Assembly: GCA_030606215.1 (NCBI GenBank)
Contig: JAUWGW010000004.1
Location: 1-64,000 of the forward strand
Direction: 5' to 3'
Length of the DNA stretch: 64,000 bases
From: a bacterium
GTDB taxonomy: Bacteria > NPL-UPA2 > JAUVJM01
Under the pieces are notes generated by a model, which did not search any database, was not told where the DNA came from, and was given only the letters and a program-made list of their open reading frames with translations. The position numbers were made by a program, and so were the translations under genes. Positions 36,248 to 43,822 of this stretch are shown here, piece after piece; the first letter of the stretch is position 1; each line of letters begins with the position of its first letter.

Positions 36248-37200
36248 ACGCTTTCCCTTCCCTCAAAAAGCACTATGGATATTAAAAGGATAGCTGCTGA
36301 ATAGAAAAATCCGTATCCGCTGGCTCCCAAAACATACTTAGCGGGAATCGTCTCACCAGCCACTATCATATCTGCCATCCAGAATACCTGCATATTAGGT
36401 ATCAGCACATATGCGGCTCTCGCAAAGATGTTATCAAACCTTCCAAATATATGGTCTGAAAGAAGCCCGAGCAGAAAGATAGATGCGCAGAACCCAACAG
36501 TCAGAACGACGCTGAATCTGGTTGATATAGCAACCGCCACCGCCGCAATACTCAAAAGAGCAACAAGTATCAGATAGCTTGCTGCCACTACCTGAATGTC
36601 AACATCGGCACAGAACCTCTGAAAATTCAAATCCTTATCAATGAAGCCGAGCAGCACAAACATAAAACTGAAACTCAGAATAGAATATCCAAAACAGGAA
36701 CTGCAGAATGGACGGTCATGAAAATAGTTGGCAAGAGCTGCGAGAAGAATACCAACGGTAAAAGCAAAAATTTCTCCATAAATAACAGGACGATGAAGTT
36801 TTATATATGCCGCCTCCGGAACCCCTATTCTGACTGTCAGTATAAGGATTAAAGTTAGAAGATATGCGGATGCAATTAGAGCGAGTGCAATACCGGTGAA
36901 TTTGCCGAGAATGAACTGCGCTTTTGATACGGGTTTTGTCAGAACCGTCAGGATGGTTTTGTTTTCCATCTCATTTGAAATGACATTTCCAGCAGAAAAT
37001 GCCGCCTGAAGAAGACCTGTAAGCAATATTGTTGCAAGCCCCATATCCTTGAGCAGTTTCACATCGTCCATCAATGTGAACATTGCAAAAGACGGACTCA
37101 GCGCAATCATAAAGGCGCCAATCCCAAGAATAATTACAAAGACCGGCTGCCGCACCGTCTCAGTAAGCGCATTCTTTGCTATCGCAGCTATCTTACCCAT
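36244..37200 (-). CDS. ABC-2-type transporter permease, first gene of the SPFH operon
   Basis: The 318-residue protein has about six membrane segments and the ABC-2 motif (NVISNEMENKTILTVLTKPVSKAQFILGKF) characteristic of NosY/ABC2 permeases. The only ATPase nearby is at 29648-30589, six genes downstream in the same operon. The gene starts the ten-gene run and has a clear promoter 33-61 bases upstream. Confidence 0.85.
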   Translation of the reverse strand: MGKIAAIAKNALTETVRQPVFVIILGIGAFMIALSPSFAMFTLMDDVKLLKDMGLATILLTGLLQAAFSAGNVISNEMENKTILTVLTKPVSKAQFILGKFTGIALALIASAYLLTLILILTVRIGVPEAAYIKLHRPVIYGEIFAFTVGILLAALANYFHDRPFCSSCFGYSILSFSFMFVLLGFIDKDLNFQRFCADVDIQVVAASYLILVALLSIAAVAVAISTRFSVVLTVGFCASIFLLGLLSDHIFGRFDNIFARAAYVLIPNMQVFWMADMIVAGETIPAKYVLGASGYGFFYSAAILLISIVLFEGRESV

Positions 37201-37232
37201 TTACAACACTCACTTTTCAATCTACAAGAGTA

Positions 37233-37261
37233 ATTATACCCACTCTAAACCAACAGTGCAA
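37233..37261 (-). promoter_or_regulatory. Promoter of the ten-gene SPFH/ABC/P-ATPase operon
   Basis: On the minus strand TTGCAC (37261-37256) and a perfect TATAAT (37238-37233) are separated by 17 bp. The leader to ATG 37200 is about 25-30 nt. No sigma-54 motif was seen here, so the operon itself appears to use the housekeeping sigma factor. Confidence 0.6.
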
Positions 37262-37419
37262 GGATAAATCCGTTGTGAATTGGGAAATTATTGCCGACTT
37301 CGTACGGAAGAAATGAGGTCTTGCTCAGAAGGACGAAGGTTGGGATTTTTTTCTTTACATCGCTCCCGCAATGTGACAAAATTAAAAATGAGCAGTTAAT
37401 GAAACTATTTAGATAGATT

Positions 37420-37448
37420 TTCGCAGATAACAAAAGTTGTGTTATGAT
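37420..37448 (+). promoter_or_regulatory. Possible promoter of the PPC-like secreted protein gene
   Basis: TTCGCA (37420-37425) and TATGAT (37443-37448) are 17 bp apart on the plus strand. The distance to ATG 37491 allows a leader of about 35 nt carrying AGAGGAGG. The match at -35 is weak. Confidence 0.35.
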
Positions 37449-37490
37449 AACAATGAACACAGGGCAAGACAACCAGAGGAGGCAAATGAA

Positions 37491-38585
37491 ATGAGGACGG
37501 AAATTTTGTCGAAAGTACTACAAATCTTTCTGATAGTGCTTATATTGGGGATTTTCGTTGTTGCCGGCAGAGCAGAGGACTATAAGATGCCTTCTTCATC
37601 TATGGAAGCGGCTCAAGCATTACCGAGGGGTGGTAACAGTTTTGAAACCGCGGTTAAGATAAAACCTGGAAGTTATCAAAGGGGCGTCTTAGAAGAGAAC
37701 GAATACTTTTGTGTTGCTGGTATAAAACCGGGCCAGGAAATCAATATTAAGTATACCTTTGGTGCTGGGACTGGTAAGCATGGATGGGGTAACCTGAGTT
37801 TATACGATGAAGATAGAACAATATTATTTGGCCACTTTGATATGGTTGGCAAGGGAGGATCGAAATCAATTACAGTTTCTTGGCTGCCAAATACAGATAA
37901 AGATTCTTACAAATATTATATCCATACAGGATATAGCGATTACGATGTGGGTCCAGTCTCATTTGATATCTCGTTGACAAATTATTATGATGCCGGAAGC
38001 CAGACCGATGCCGGAGGTACGTTTGAGAAAGCAATGAGTATTACCGCTGGAAACTACAAAGCTTATCTTTCAGGAGAAGAAGCGGGCACAGATACTAAAG
38101 ATTTCTACAAGATGGCCGTTAAAAAAGGAGAAATGTTAACTGTTAAAGTTGTTCCACCGAGCGAGGCAAGCCCGAGTTTGAAAATATACAATAGCGACAG
38201 AGTGATAATTAAACAAGTATTCGCTCCAAATCCAGGAGCAATTGTTCGAGCTTCTTTGACTGCAAAGAAAAGCGAAAAAATTTTCGTTGCCGTTCTTTGT
38301 GATGGATGTGGCAGCAAAAACGTGGCTGAGTATTCATTAGGTATTACAATTCAGCCACCGCCAGAAGAGGAAGTAGTGCTACCGGAAGAAGAGATAACGC
38401 TACCCGAAGAAGGAGTACCATCGGGAGAAGCACCGGAGCCGATAGCGCCAAAGGAAGCAAAAGAAGTAGCAAAAGCTGTTGGGAAAGGAATCGCTGTGAG
38501 AATAATTCTTTGGATTGTATTCTCGCTTGTTCTCCTTATAATAATCGGAGTAGTTGTTTATTCCCTTTTGAAAAAGAAAACATAA
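37491..38585 (+). CDS. Secreted, membrane-anchored protein with two PPC-like beta domains
   Basis: The 364-residue protein has a signal peptide (FLIVLILGIFVVAGRAED), two beta-sandwich domains with PPC-like openings (GNSFETAVKIKPGSYQRGVLEENEYF and GGTFEKAMSITAGNYKAYLSG), a Pro/Glu-rich linker (about 300-330) and a C-terminal membrane segment ending KKKT. It would be held in the inner membrane with its domains outside. It is divergent from the SPFH operon. Role unknown. ATG 37491 is preceded by GGAGG. Confidence 0.65.
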   Translation: MRTEILSKVLQIFLIVLILGIFVVAGRAEDYKMPSSSMEAAQALPRGGNSFETAVKIKPGSYQRGVLEENEYFCVAGIKPGQEINIKYTFGAGTGKHGWGNLSLYDEDRTILFGHFDMVGKGGSKSITVSWLPNTDKDSYKYYIHTGYSDYDVGPVSFDISLTNYYDAGSQTDAGGTFEKAMSITAGNYKAYLSGEEAGTDTKDFYKMAVKKGEMLTVKVVPPSEASPSLKIYNSDRVIIKQVFAPNPGAIVRASLTAKKSEKIFVAVLCDGCGSKNVAEYSLGITIQPPPEEEVVLPEEEITLPEEGVPSGEAPEPIAPKEAKEVAKAVGKGIAVRIILWIVFSLVLLIIIGVVVYSLLKKKT

Positions 38586-38686
38586 CCATACCCTCTTTGT
38601 GAAGAACTGCAGTAAAAGTCTTCATCTCTTTCTCGCTTCCTTTTTCACTTAAATTTCGTAACTCTTAAGCCATCAGAAATGCAGGG

Positions 38687-38709
38687 TGTAGTTGCAAAGT
38701 TTACTTTGC
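38687..38709. repeat. 23-bp TGTAGTTGC palindrome, intergenic copy
   Basis: TGTAGTTGCAAAG-TTTA-CTTTGC pairs as a short hairpin. Two more copies lie in frame inside the secreted-protein gene at 53749-53771 and 53788-53810, with matching ends and compensating changes in the stem. Confidence 0.7.
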
Positions 38710-38818
38710 ATTAGCAGTGCTTAGATTCTCCAGAATTGCCTTATCAAAAACCTGTATAAATTGTATCATTGCCTAATGTGAAAATCTATAAAAATCACAT
38801 TTGATTTTTGAGAAATTG

Positions 38819-38827
38819 TGATACAAT
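38819..38827 (+). promoter_or_regulatory. Extended -10 promoter before the FGGY kinase gene
   Basis: TGATACAAT is an extended -10 element; TTTGAT lies about 16 bp upstream as a weak -35. Initiation near 38834 would place the 5' end at the ATG at 38835, giving a leaderless mRNA. Confidence 0.45.
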
Positions 38828-38834
38828 TAGGGAA

Positions 38835-40244
38835 ATGAGAAGGGGAGCAGCGAATTTTCTTGGGATTTATATTGGGATAAGAGAAGTGAGGGGGATTCTG
38901 AGTGATGAAACCGGAGCTGTGCTGGGCCGGTCCAGAATCCGGATTCAAGACAAACCCTGTGCAGAGCAGGAACCAGAGATGCTGTGGCAGAAAGTTATAA
39001 GCTGTCTGAAGGAACTGGTTCAATTTACATCAGAAATTGCTGCACTCGGGGTTAGCTCCACATCAGGAGCAGTAATCCCGGTTGATGCGGATGGGAAAGC
39101 CCTGCATCCGGCTATAGTGGGAGAGGATAGCCGCGCTGAAAAAGAAGCAAAGCTCATTAATGAAAAAGGCGAAAATTTCATAAAAAAATTAGGATACCGG
39201 TTTGAACCATCATCTGCACTGGCAAAGATTCTCTGGCTAAGAAGACAGAAAGCTGAAATTTACAGGAAAACCAGAAAGTTTATTAACGTTTCCGATTTCA
39301 TTGCCGGGAAGCTCACAGGAGAATTTTTTGTTACTGACACTTCAAATGCTCTGAAGAGCGGCTATGATATCATTGATTTGAGGTGGCCTGTTTTCATCCG
39401 CGAGTTTGGGCTATTGCCGGAGAACCTGCCAAAAGTGGTCAAACCTGGAGAAGTCATTGGTTCGGTCCAGAAGTCTTTCGCAAAGCAGGCCGGTCTCCCC
39501 GGACATACTAAAGTAATAGCCGGCACAACAGATGAACTAACCCTTCTTATTTCCTCAGGAGCAACCTCGCCGGGACAGTGGAATTCCCACCTCGGGAGGA
39601 AACTCAGAGTTACAGGAGTATCTTCAAAACTCATCAAGGATAAACTTTTCAGGATTTATTCGCACCTTCATCCTGAAGATTCCTGGATTGTGGAAGGGGA
39701 AAGTTCTGTTGGAAAGGAAAGTCTGGAGGAAAGATTTGCCGGCGAAAATTTCCAGGAGATGCAGGAACATATAACAACAAGTAGTTTAATTGTATATCCT
39801 CTAACTCAGCAGGGCGAAAAATTTCCATTCCTCAATCCTGATGCGCAGGGATTTATAATCGGTAAACCGCATGATAAATATGACCTTTATTCAGGTTATC
39901 TTGAAGGAATCGGATTTGTTGAGAAATGGATATTCGAATTTCTAAGAGAGCTCGGATTTGAAATGAGTGAAGAGATTCGCATAACAGGTCCAGGTAACCC
40001 GCACTGGGTACAGATGAGAGCAAATGTTCTGGAAAAAGTCTTGATAAAACCAGAAACAGGGTCGCCAGAAATGGGGACTGCAATTCTATCAGCAGGAACG
40101 ACTTTTTTCTCAAATCTACCAGAAGCTGTAAAGTCAATGGTCCGCATTGAAAAACATGTTGAACCCCAGCCGCATATTTGCGACACTTACCGTGGGAAAT
40201 ATAGAAAATTCAGACAGGTTTGCAGGGCAATCGGATATGAGTAA
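38835..40244 (+). CDS. FGGY-family carbohydrate kinase
   Basis: The 469-residue protein opens with FLGIYIGIREVRGILSDETGAVL (actin-like ATPase phosphate loop) and has GVSSTSGAVIPVDADGKALHPAIVGEDSRA, SDFIAGKLTGE, and a C-terminal RITGPGNPHWVQMRANVLEKV with PETGSPEMGTAILSA. It phosphorylates a sugar or polyol; the substrate cannot be read off. The start at 38835 follows the predicted transcription start almost directly. It overlaps mtnA by 8 bases, suggesting that the two act in one pathway. Confidence 0.85.
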   Translation: MRRGAANFLGIYIGIREVRGILSDETGAVLGRSRIRIQDKPCAEQEPEMLWQKVISCLKELVQFTSEIAALGVSSTSGAVIPVDADGKALHPAIVGEDSRAEKEAKLINEKGENFIKKLGYRFEPSSALAKILWLRRQKAEIYRKTRKFINVSDFIAGKLTGEFFVTDTSNALKSGYDIIDLRWPVFIREFGLLPENLPKVVKPGEVIGSVQKSFAKQAGLPGHTKVIAGTTDELTLLISSGATSPGQWNSHLGRKLRVTGVSSKLIKDKLFRIYSHLHPEDSWIVEGESSVGKESLEERFAGENFQEMQEHITTSSLIVYPLTQQGEKFPFLNPDAQGFIIGKPHDKYDLYSGYLEGIGFVEKWIFEFLRELGFEMSEEIRITGPGNPHWVQMRANVLEKVLIKPETGSPEMGTAILSAGTTFFSNLPEAVKSMVRIEKHVEPQPHICDTYRGKYRKFRQVCRAIGYE

Positions 40245-41280
40245 ACCAGTTTCTACAATAAGCTGGGATAATGGACGTGTAAAACTTATTGACCAGACAA
40301 AACTTCCGCTTGAGCTCAGCTATATCTACTGTTCGGATGTAAAATGCATCCGGGATGCTATAAAGACACTCAAAGTGCGCGGGGCACCTGCTATTGGTAT
40401 TGCAGGAGCTTTTGGCGTGGTAATCGGCATTCAGAATTCCGGCGCCCAAAATTTTGATGAGTTTGAAAAAGAACTCAACGAGATTATAGATTATATATCA
40501 ACATCCAGACCGACTGCGGTTAATCTTTTCTGGGCACTCAACAGAATGAGAGAAACAGCGCTCTCAAACCGTGATAAGAGTATGTCTGAGATAAAAAAGA
40601 TACTGCTCAGGACCGCATTGAGTATCCTTGAAGAAGATAGGAAGGTATGCAGACAAATAGGTCTTCATGGAGCAGATTTGCTTGAAGACGGTGATACAGT
40701 TCTGACTCACTGCAACGCAGGAGCACTTGCCACAGCCGATTATGGAACAGCGCTGGGTATCATATATAAAGCAGTTGAGCTCGGTAAAAAAATAAGTGTC
40801 TACGCCGATGAGACAAGACCACTGCTTCAGGGAGCGAGACTTACAACATGGGAATTGAAGCAGGCAAAAATTGATGTAACACTTATATGTGATAATACAG
40901 CCGCAGTTGTGATGAAACAGGGCAAAATCAAAAAAGTTTTAATCGGGGCAGATAGAATTGCATCCAATGGGGATACAGCGAATAAAATCGGCAGTTACAA
41001 CCTTGCAATACTTGCAAAAGCTCATGACATTCCTCTTTACGTAGCGGCTCCAACATCAACTCTTGATTTAAGTCTTTCAACAGGAAAAGAAATCCCCATT
41101 GAGGAAAGAGATGCTGAAGAAGTAACACATTGGTTCGGGAAACGCATTACAGCAGAAGGGATAAAGGTTTATTCCCCTGCTTTTGATATCACTCCTTCTC
41201 ACCTTATAACAGCAATAATAACCGAGAAGGGCATTGCTTATCCCCCGTATGAAAAGAGCTTCAAGGAGATGATGAAGTGA
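40237..41280 (+). CDS. mtnA: Methylthioribose-1-phosphate isomerase
   Basis: The 347-residue eIF2B-like protein has VRGAPAIGIAGAFG, the catalytic Cys motif THCNAGALATADYGTALG, ADETRPLLQGARLT and the catalytic Asp motif GADRIASNGDTANKIGSYNLA, diagnostic of MtnA over eIF2B. It converts 5-methylthioribose 1-phosphate to the ribulose form in methionine salvage, and also handles 5-deoxyribose 1-phosphate in the DHAP shunt. No other salvage gene is in the window. Confidence 0.93.
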   Translation: MSKPVSTISWDNGRVKLIDQTKLPLELSYIYCSDVKCIRDAIKTLKVRGAPAIGIAGAFGVVIGIQNSGAQNFDEFEKELNEIIDYISTSRPTAVNLFWALNRMRETALSNRDKSMSEIKKILLRTALSILEEDRKVCRQIGLHGADLLEDGDTVLTHCNAGALATADYGTALGIIYKAVELGKKISVYADETRPLLQGARLTTWELKQAKIDVTLICDNTAAVVMKQGKIKKVLIGADRIASNGDTANKIGSYNLAILAKAHDIPLYVAAPTSTLDLSLSTGKEIPIEERDAEEVTHWFGKRITAEGIKVYSPAFDITPSHLITAIITEKGIAYPPYEKSFKEMMK

Positions 41281-42200
41281 ATCTAAATGAAATAGGTGAA
41301 GTGGGGCTTATTGAACGAATCAAGAAGAAAATTGACACAAAAGACCCACATATTATAGCAGGCATCGGAGATGATGCAGCGGTTATAAAATCCGATGGGA
41401 GGAACTACACACTCATCACAACAGATATGCTGATAGAGAATGTGCATTTTACTCTCCAGGCAATGAGTTTCTCACAGATAGGACATAAAGCACTGGCGGT
41501 AAATCTGAGTGATATTGCGGCAATGGGGGGAGTGCCAAAGTTCTGCCTTGTCAATCTCGGGCTGAATAAGAAAATAAGAGTTGAAGATGTTGACGAGATT
41601 TATAAAGGGCTGCAGGCGCTTGCGGAAGAATATAATGTAAAAGTTCTTGGAGGTGATACAAACTTCTCCCCCTCTGGCGTCATAATTGATATGTGCGTAA
41701 TAGGCGAAGTAGAGCCGGAATTCCTGTGTCTGAGATCAGGGGCTCAGGCAGGAGATTCAATCTTTGTAACAGGTGCGCTTGGGGCCGCGGCGGTTTATCT
41801 TGCAAAAGGAAAATACTTCCCACCAACTCCCAGGATAAAAACTGCGCGGGCAATTACTAAAACAGTTAAGGTCCACGCCATGATAGATATTAGTGATGGG
41901 CTCGCCAATGACCTGCATCATATTGCTAAAAGCAGCAATGTTGGAGCTCTCATCAACATTGAAGATATTCCCGTATTCCCTGAAGCTGACACTGAACTTG
42001 CCTTAAGCGGTGGTGAAGATTTCGAACTTCTTTTCACAGCGCCGGATGCAGAGAAGGATAAACTACTCAGGGAAATCCCCGGGAAAACAGGCACAGCTCT
42101 TACGTGCATCGGGAAGATTACCGGGGAAGGCATAAAAATAAAGCGTGGAGACGGGAAAATTTCCCTGCTTTCTCTTAGAGGATATGACCACTTCAAGTAA
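41277..42200 (+). CDS. thiL: Thiamine-monophosphate kinase
   Basis: The 307-residue protein shows IAGIGDDAAVI, TDMLIENVHF, KALAVNLSDIAAMGG, GGDTNFSPSG, MIDISDGLANDLHHIA and LSGGEDFELLFT, all ThiL motifs. It makes thiamine pyrophosphate. The start is GTG at 41277, overlapping the mtnA stop by four bases (GTGA). No TPP riboswitch was seen. Confidence 0.94.
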   Translation: MNLNEIGEVGLIERIKKKIDTKDPHIIAGIGDDAAVIKSDGRNYTLITTDMLIENVHFTLQAMSFSQIGHKALAVNLSDIAAMGGVPKFCLVNLGLNKKIRVEDVDEIYKGLQALAEEYNVKVLGGDTNFSPSGVIIDMCVIGEVEPEFLCLRSGAQAGDSIFVTGALGAAAVYLAKGKYFPPTPRIKTARAITKTVKVHAMIDISDGLANDLHHIAKSSNVGALINIEDIPVFPEADTELALSGGEDFELLFTAPDAEKDKLLREIPGKTGTALTCIGKITGEGIKIKRGDGKISLLSLRGYDHFK

Positions 42201-42633
42201 TCTCTCTACGGAAGTCAGGATAACAAAAAGTCCTGAGGAGACACAATCTCTCGGCGAAGAGATAGGGAGGGAATTAGTCCGTGGTGATATAGTTGCTATT
42301 ACCGGAGAACTCGGTGCAGGCAAGACCTGTCTTGCGCAAGGGCTCGGGTGGGGGATAGGGATTGACCGTAAGGTATATATGACAAGCCCCTCCTTTACAC
42401 TTATCAAAGAATACAGAGGAAGAATGCCCGTATGTCATATTGACCTTTTCAGGCTGAAGAATATAAAAGAGGCATATGACCTGCCAATTGAAGATTATTT
42501 CTTCGGAAGATGCGTAACAATCATTGAATGGGCAGATAAGATTGAATCTCTTCTCCCCCCAGAACATTTAAGGATAGATATTGAAATTGTCTCAGAAAAT
42601 GAACGACGAATCAAGATACATCCTCGGGATTGA
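42184..42633 (+). CDS. tsaE: tRNA t6A-synthesis ATPase TsaE
   Basis: The 149-residue P-loop protein has ITGELGAGKTCLAQGLGWGIG, TSPSFTLIKEYRG and HIDLFRL, then EWADKIESLLPPEHLRI, the TsaE pattern. It supports the TsaB-TsaD complex that adds threonylcarbamoyl to tRNA A37. The ATG at 42184 overlaps the thiL end by 17 bases; the tsaB part follows with overlap. Confidence 0.93.
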   Translation: MTTSSNLSTEVRITKSPEETQSLGEEIGRELVRGDIVAITGELGAGKTCLAQGLGWGIGIDRKVYMTSPSFTLIKEYRGRMPVCHIDLFRLKNIKEAYDLPIEDYFFGRCVTIIEWADKIESLLPPEHLRIDIEIVSENERRIKIHPRD

Positions 42634-43822
42634 AACAGCTGCCAGAACCTGCAGCGTTGCTGTTGTCTCACAGAACAAGTTACGCCCCCACCTACCTCCT
42701 CCCCCCTTGAGGGGGAGGATAAAGGAGGGGGGCAAGGGGAATTCCTATAGTGTTAAGGTGCTGGCTGAATATAATTCCGATACAGGAAATAACCACGGAC
42801 CACATCTTATGCCTTTAATAGAGAAAGCTTTATCCGACTGCAATCTCAAACTCGCTGATGTTAGCGGTATAGCGGTTTCAACAGGGCCCGGCTCTTTCAC
42901 GGGATTGCGCATCGGGATAGCTACCGCCAAGGGACTTGCTCTCGCATCAGAGAAACCTGTGGTAGGCATCCCAACACTTGACGGATTGAGTTGCAATGTA
43001 ATTCTTTCATCCAATGCAAATATTCACTCAACTATTATATGTCCTATGCTTGATGCGCATAGAGGAGAAGTCTATAGTGCCCTCTATAAATATTCTGGGG
43101 AATTTGTGTTTCAAAAAATGACTCCCTATATGGTCCTGCCTCTTGAAGAACTCCTTGAGAAAATTACCGAAAAGACAATATTTGTTGGAGATATCAATCG
43201 CAAAATAATAGAAAAAAAACTTGGTGATAAAGCAATTTTTGCACTTGCCCAACTAAACCAGCCAAAAGCAACAAGTGTCGCATATCTCGGAATGCTCCGT
43301 GGGAACAAAGCTTACCCAGAGTTAAAGCCGATGTATCTGAGGAAAGCGAGAGCAGAAGAAGAGCAGGCGATAACGCTGGATGAGATGAAGGAAGAAGATA
43401 TTGCCCAGATCATGGAAATTGAAAGGGAATCCTTTCCAAGTCCCTGGTCAGAAACCATGTTCAAAAATAGGGACAGGTCCGTTTTTCTTGTCGCACGGCT
43501 CAGAGAAAAAATTTTGGGTTATGCTGTGGGATTATTGATGACTGATAAGCTGCATCTCGGCAATATGGCAGTTCACAAAGATTTTCGCGGTCGTGGTATT
43601 GCGAAAAAGCTCCTTCAACAAATCATTGATATCGCTCGCTCAAAGGAAATGGGGTTTGTAACACTCGAAGTGCGTGCAGGGAATATTCGCGCCCAGAATC
43701 TCTATAGAAAACTTGGTTTCAAACCCACTGGGAGGAAGAAAGAATACTACCAGGATACAAAAGAAGACGCAGTAATTATGACACTCAAAATCAGGATTCA
43801 GGACAGGACACCCAAAATATGA
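42599..43822 (+). CDS. Fusion: TsaB (t6A synthesis) with RimI-type N-acetyltransferase
   Basis: Residues 1-265 of 407 are TsaB: YILGIETAARTCSVAVV and STGPGSFTGLRIGIATAKGLA. Residues from about 270 are a GNAT domain like RimI: ESFPSPWSETMF, LGNMAVHKDFRGRGIAKKLLQQII and EVRAGNIRAQNLYRKLGF. TsaB scaffolds TsaD; RimI acetylates S18 in E. coli. tsaE, tsaB and rimI are often neighbours, here partly fused. A palindromic repeat (42685-42732) is inserted in frame at about residues 29-45 between two TsaB strands. Confidence 0.92.
   Translation: MNDESRYILGIETAARTCSVAVVSQNKLRPHLPPPPLRGRIKEGGKGNSYSVKVLAEYNSDTGNNHGPHLMPLIEKALSDCNLKLADVSGIAVSTGPGSFTGLRIGIATAKGLALASEKPVVGIPTLDGLSCNVILSSNANIHSTIICPMLDAHRGEVYSALYKYSGEFVFQKMTPYMVLPLEELLEKITEKTIFVGDINRKIIEKKLGDKAIFALAQLNQPKATSVAYLGMLRGNKAYPELKPMYLRKARAEEEQAITLDEMKEEDIAQIMEIERESFPSPWSETMFKNRDRSVFLVARLREKILGYAVGLLMTDKLHLGNMAVHKDFRGRGIAKKLLQQIIDIARSKEMGFVTLEVRAGNIRAQNLYRKLGFKPTGRKKEYYQDTKEDAVIMTLKIRIQDRTPKI
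42685..42732. repeat. 48-bp C/G-rich palindromic repeat inside tsaB
   Basis: The stretch opens CCCCCACCT, has the hairpin CCCCC-TTGA-GGGGG and closes GGAGGGGGG. It matches the intergenic copy at 51869-51918 at about 42 of 48 positions. Its length is a multiple of three and it keeps the reading frame, coding for a Pro/Gly/Lys-rich loop. Confidence 0.8.

Noticed and set aside
37201-37490. Sigma-54 promoter for the ten-gene operon itself
   Set aside because: No -24/-12 motif was seen; a sigma-70-type promoter is present instead.
41220-41280. TPP riboswitch for thiL
   Set aside because: thiL is coupled to mtnA with no leader, and no THI-box blocks were found.
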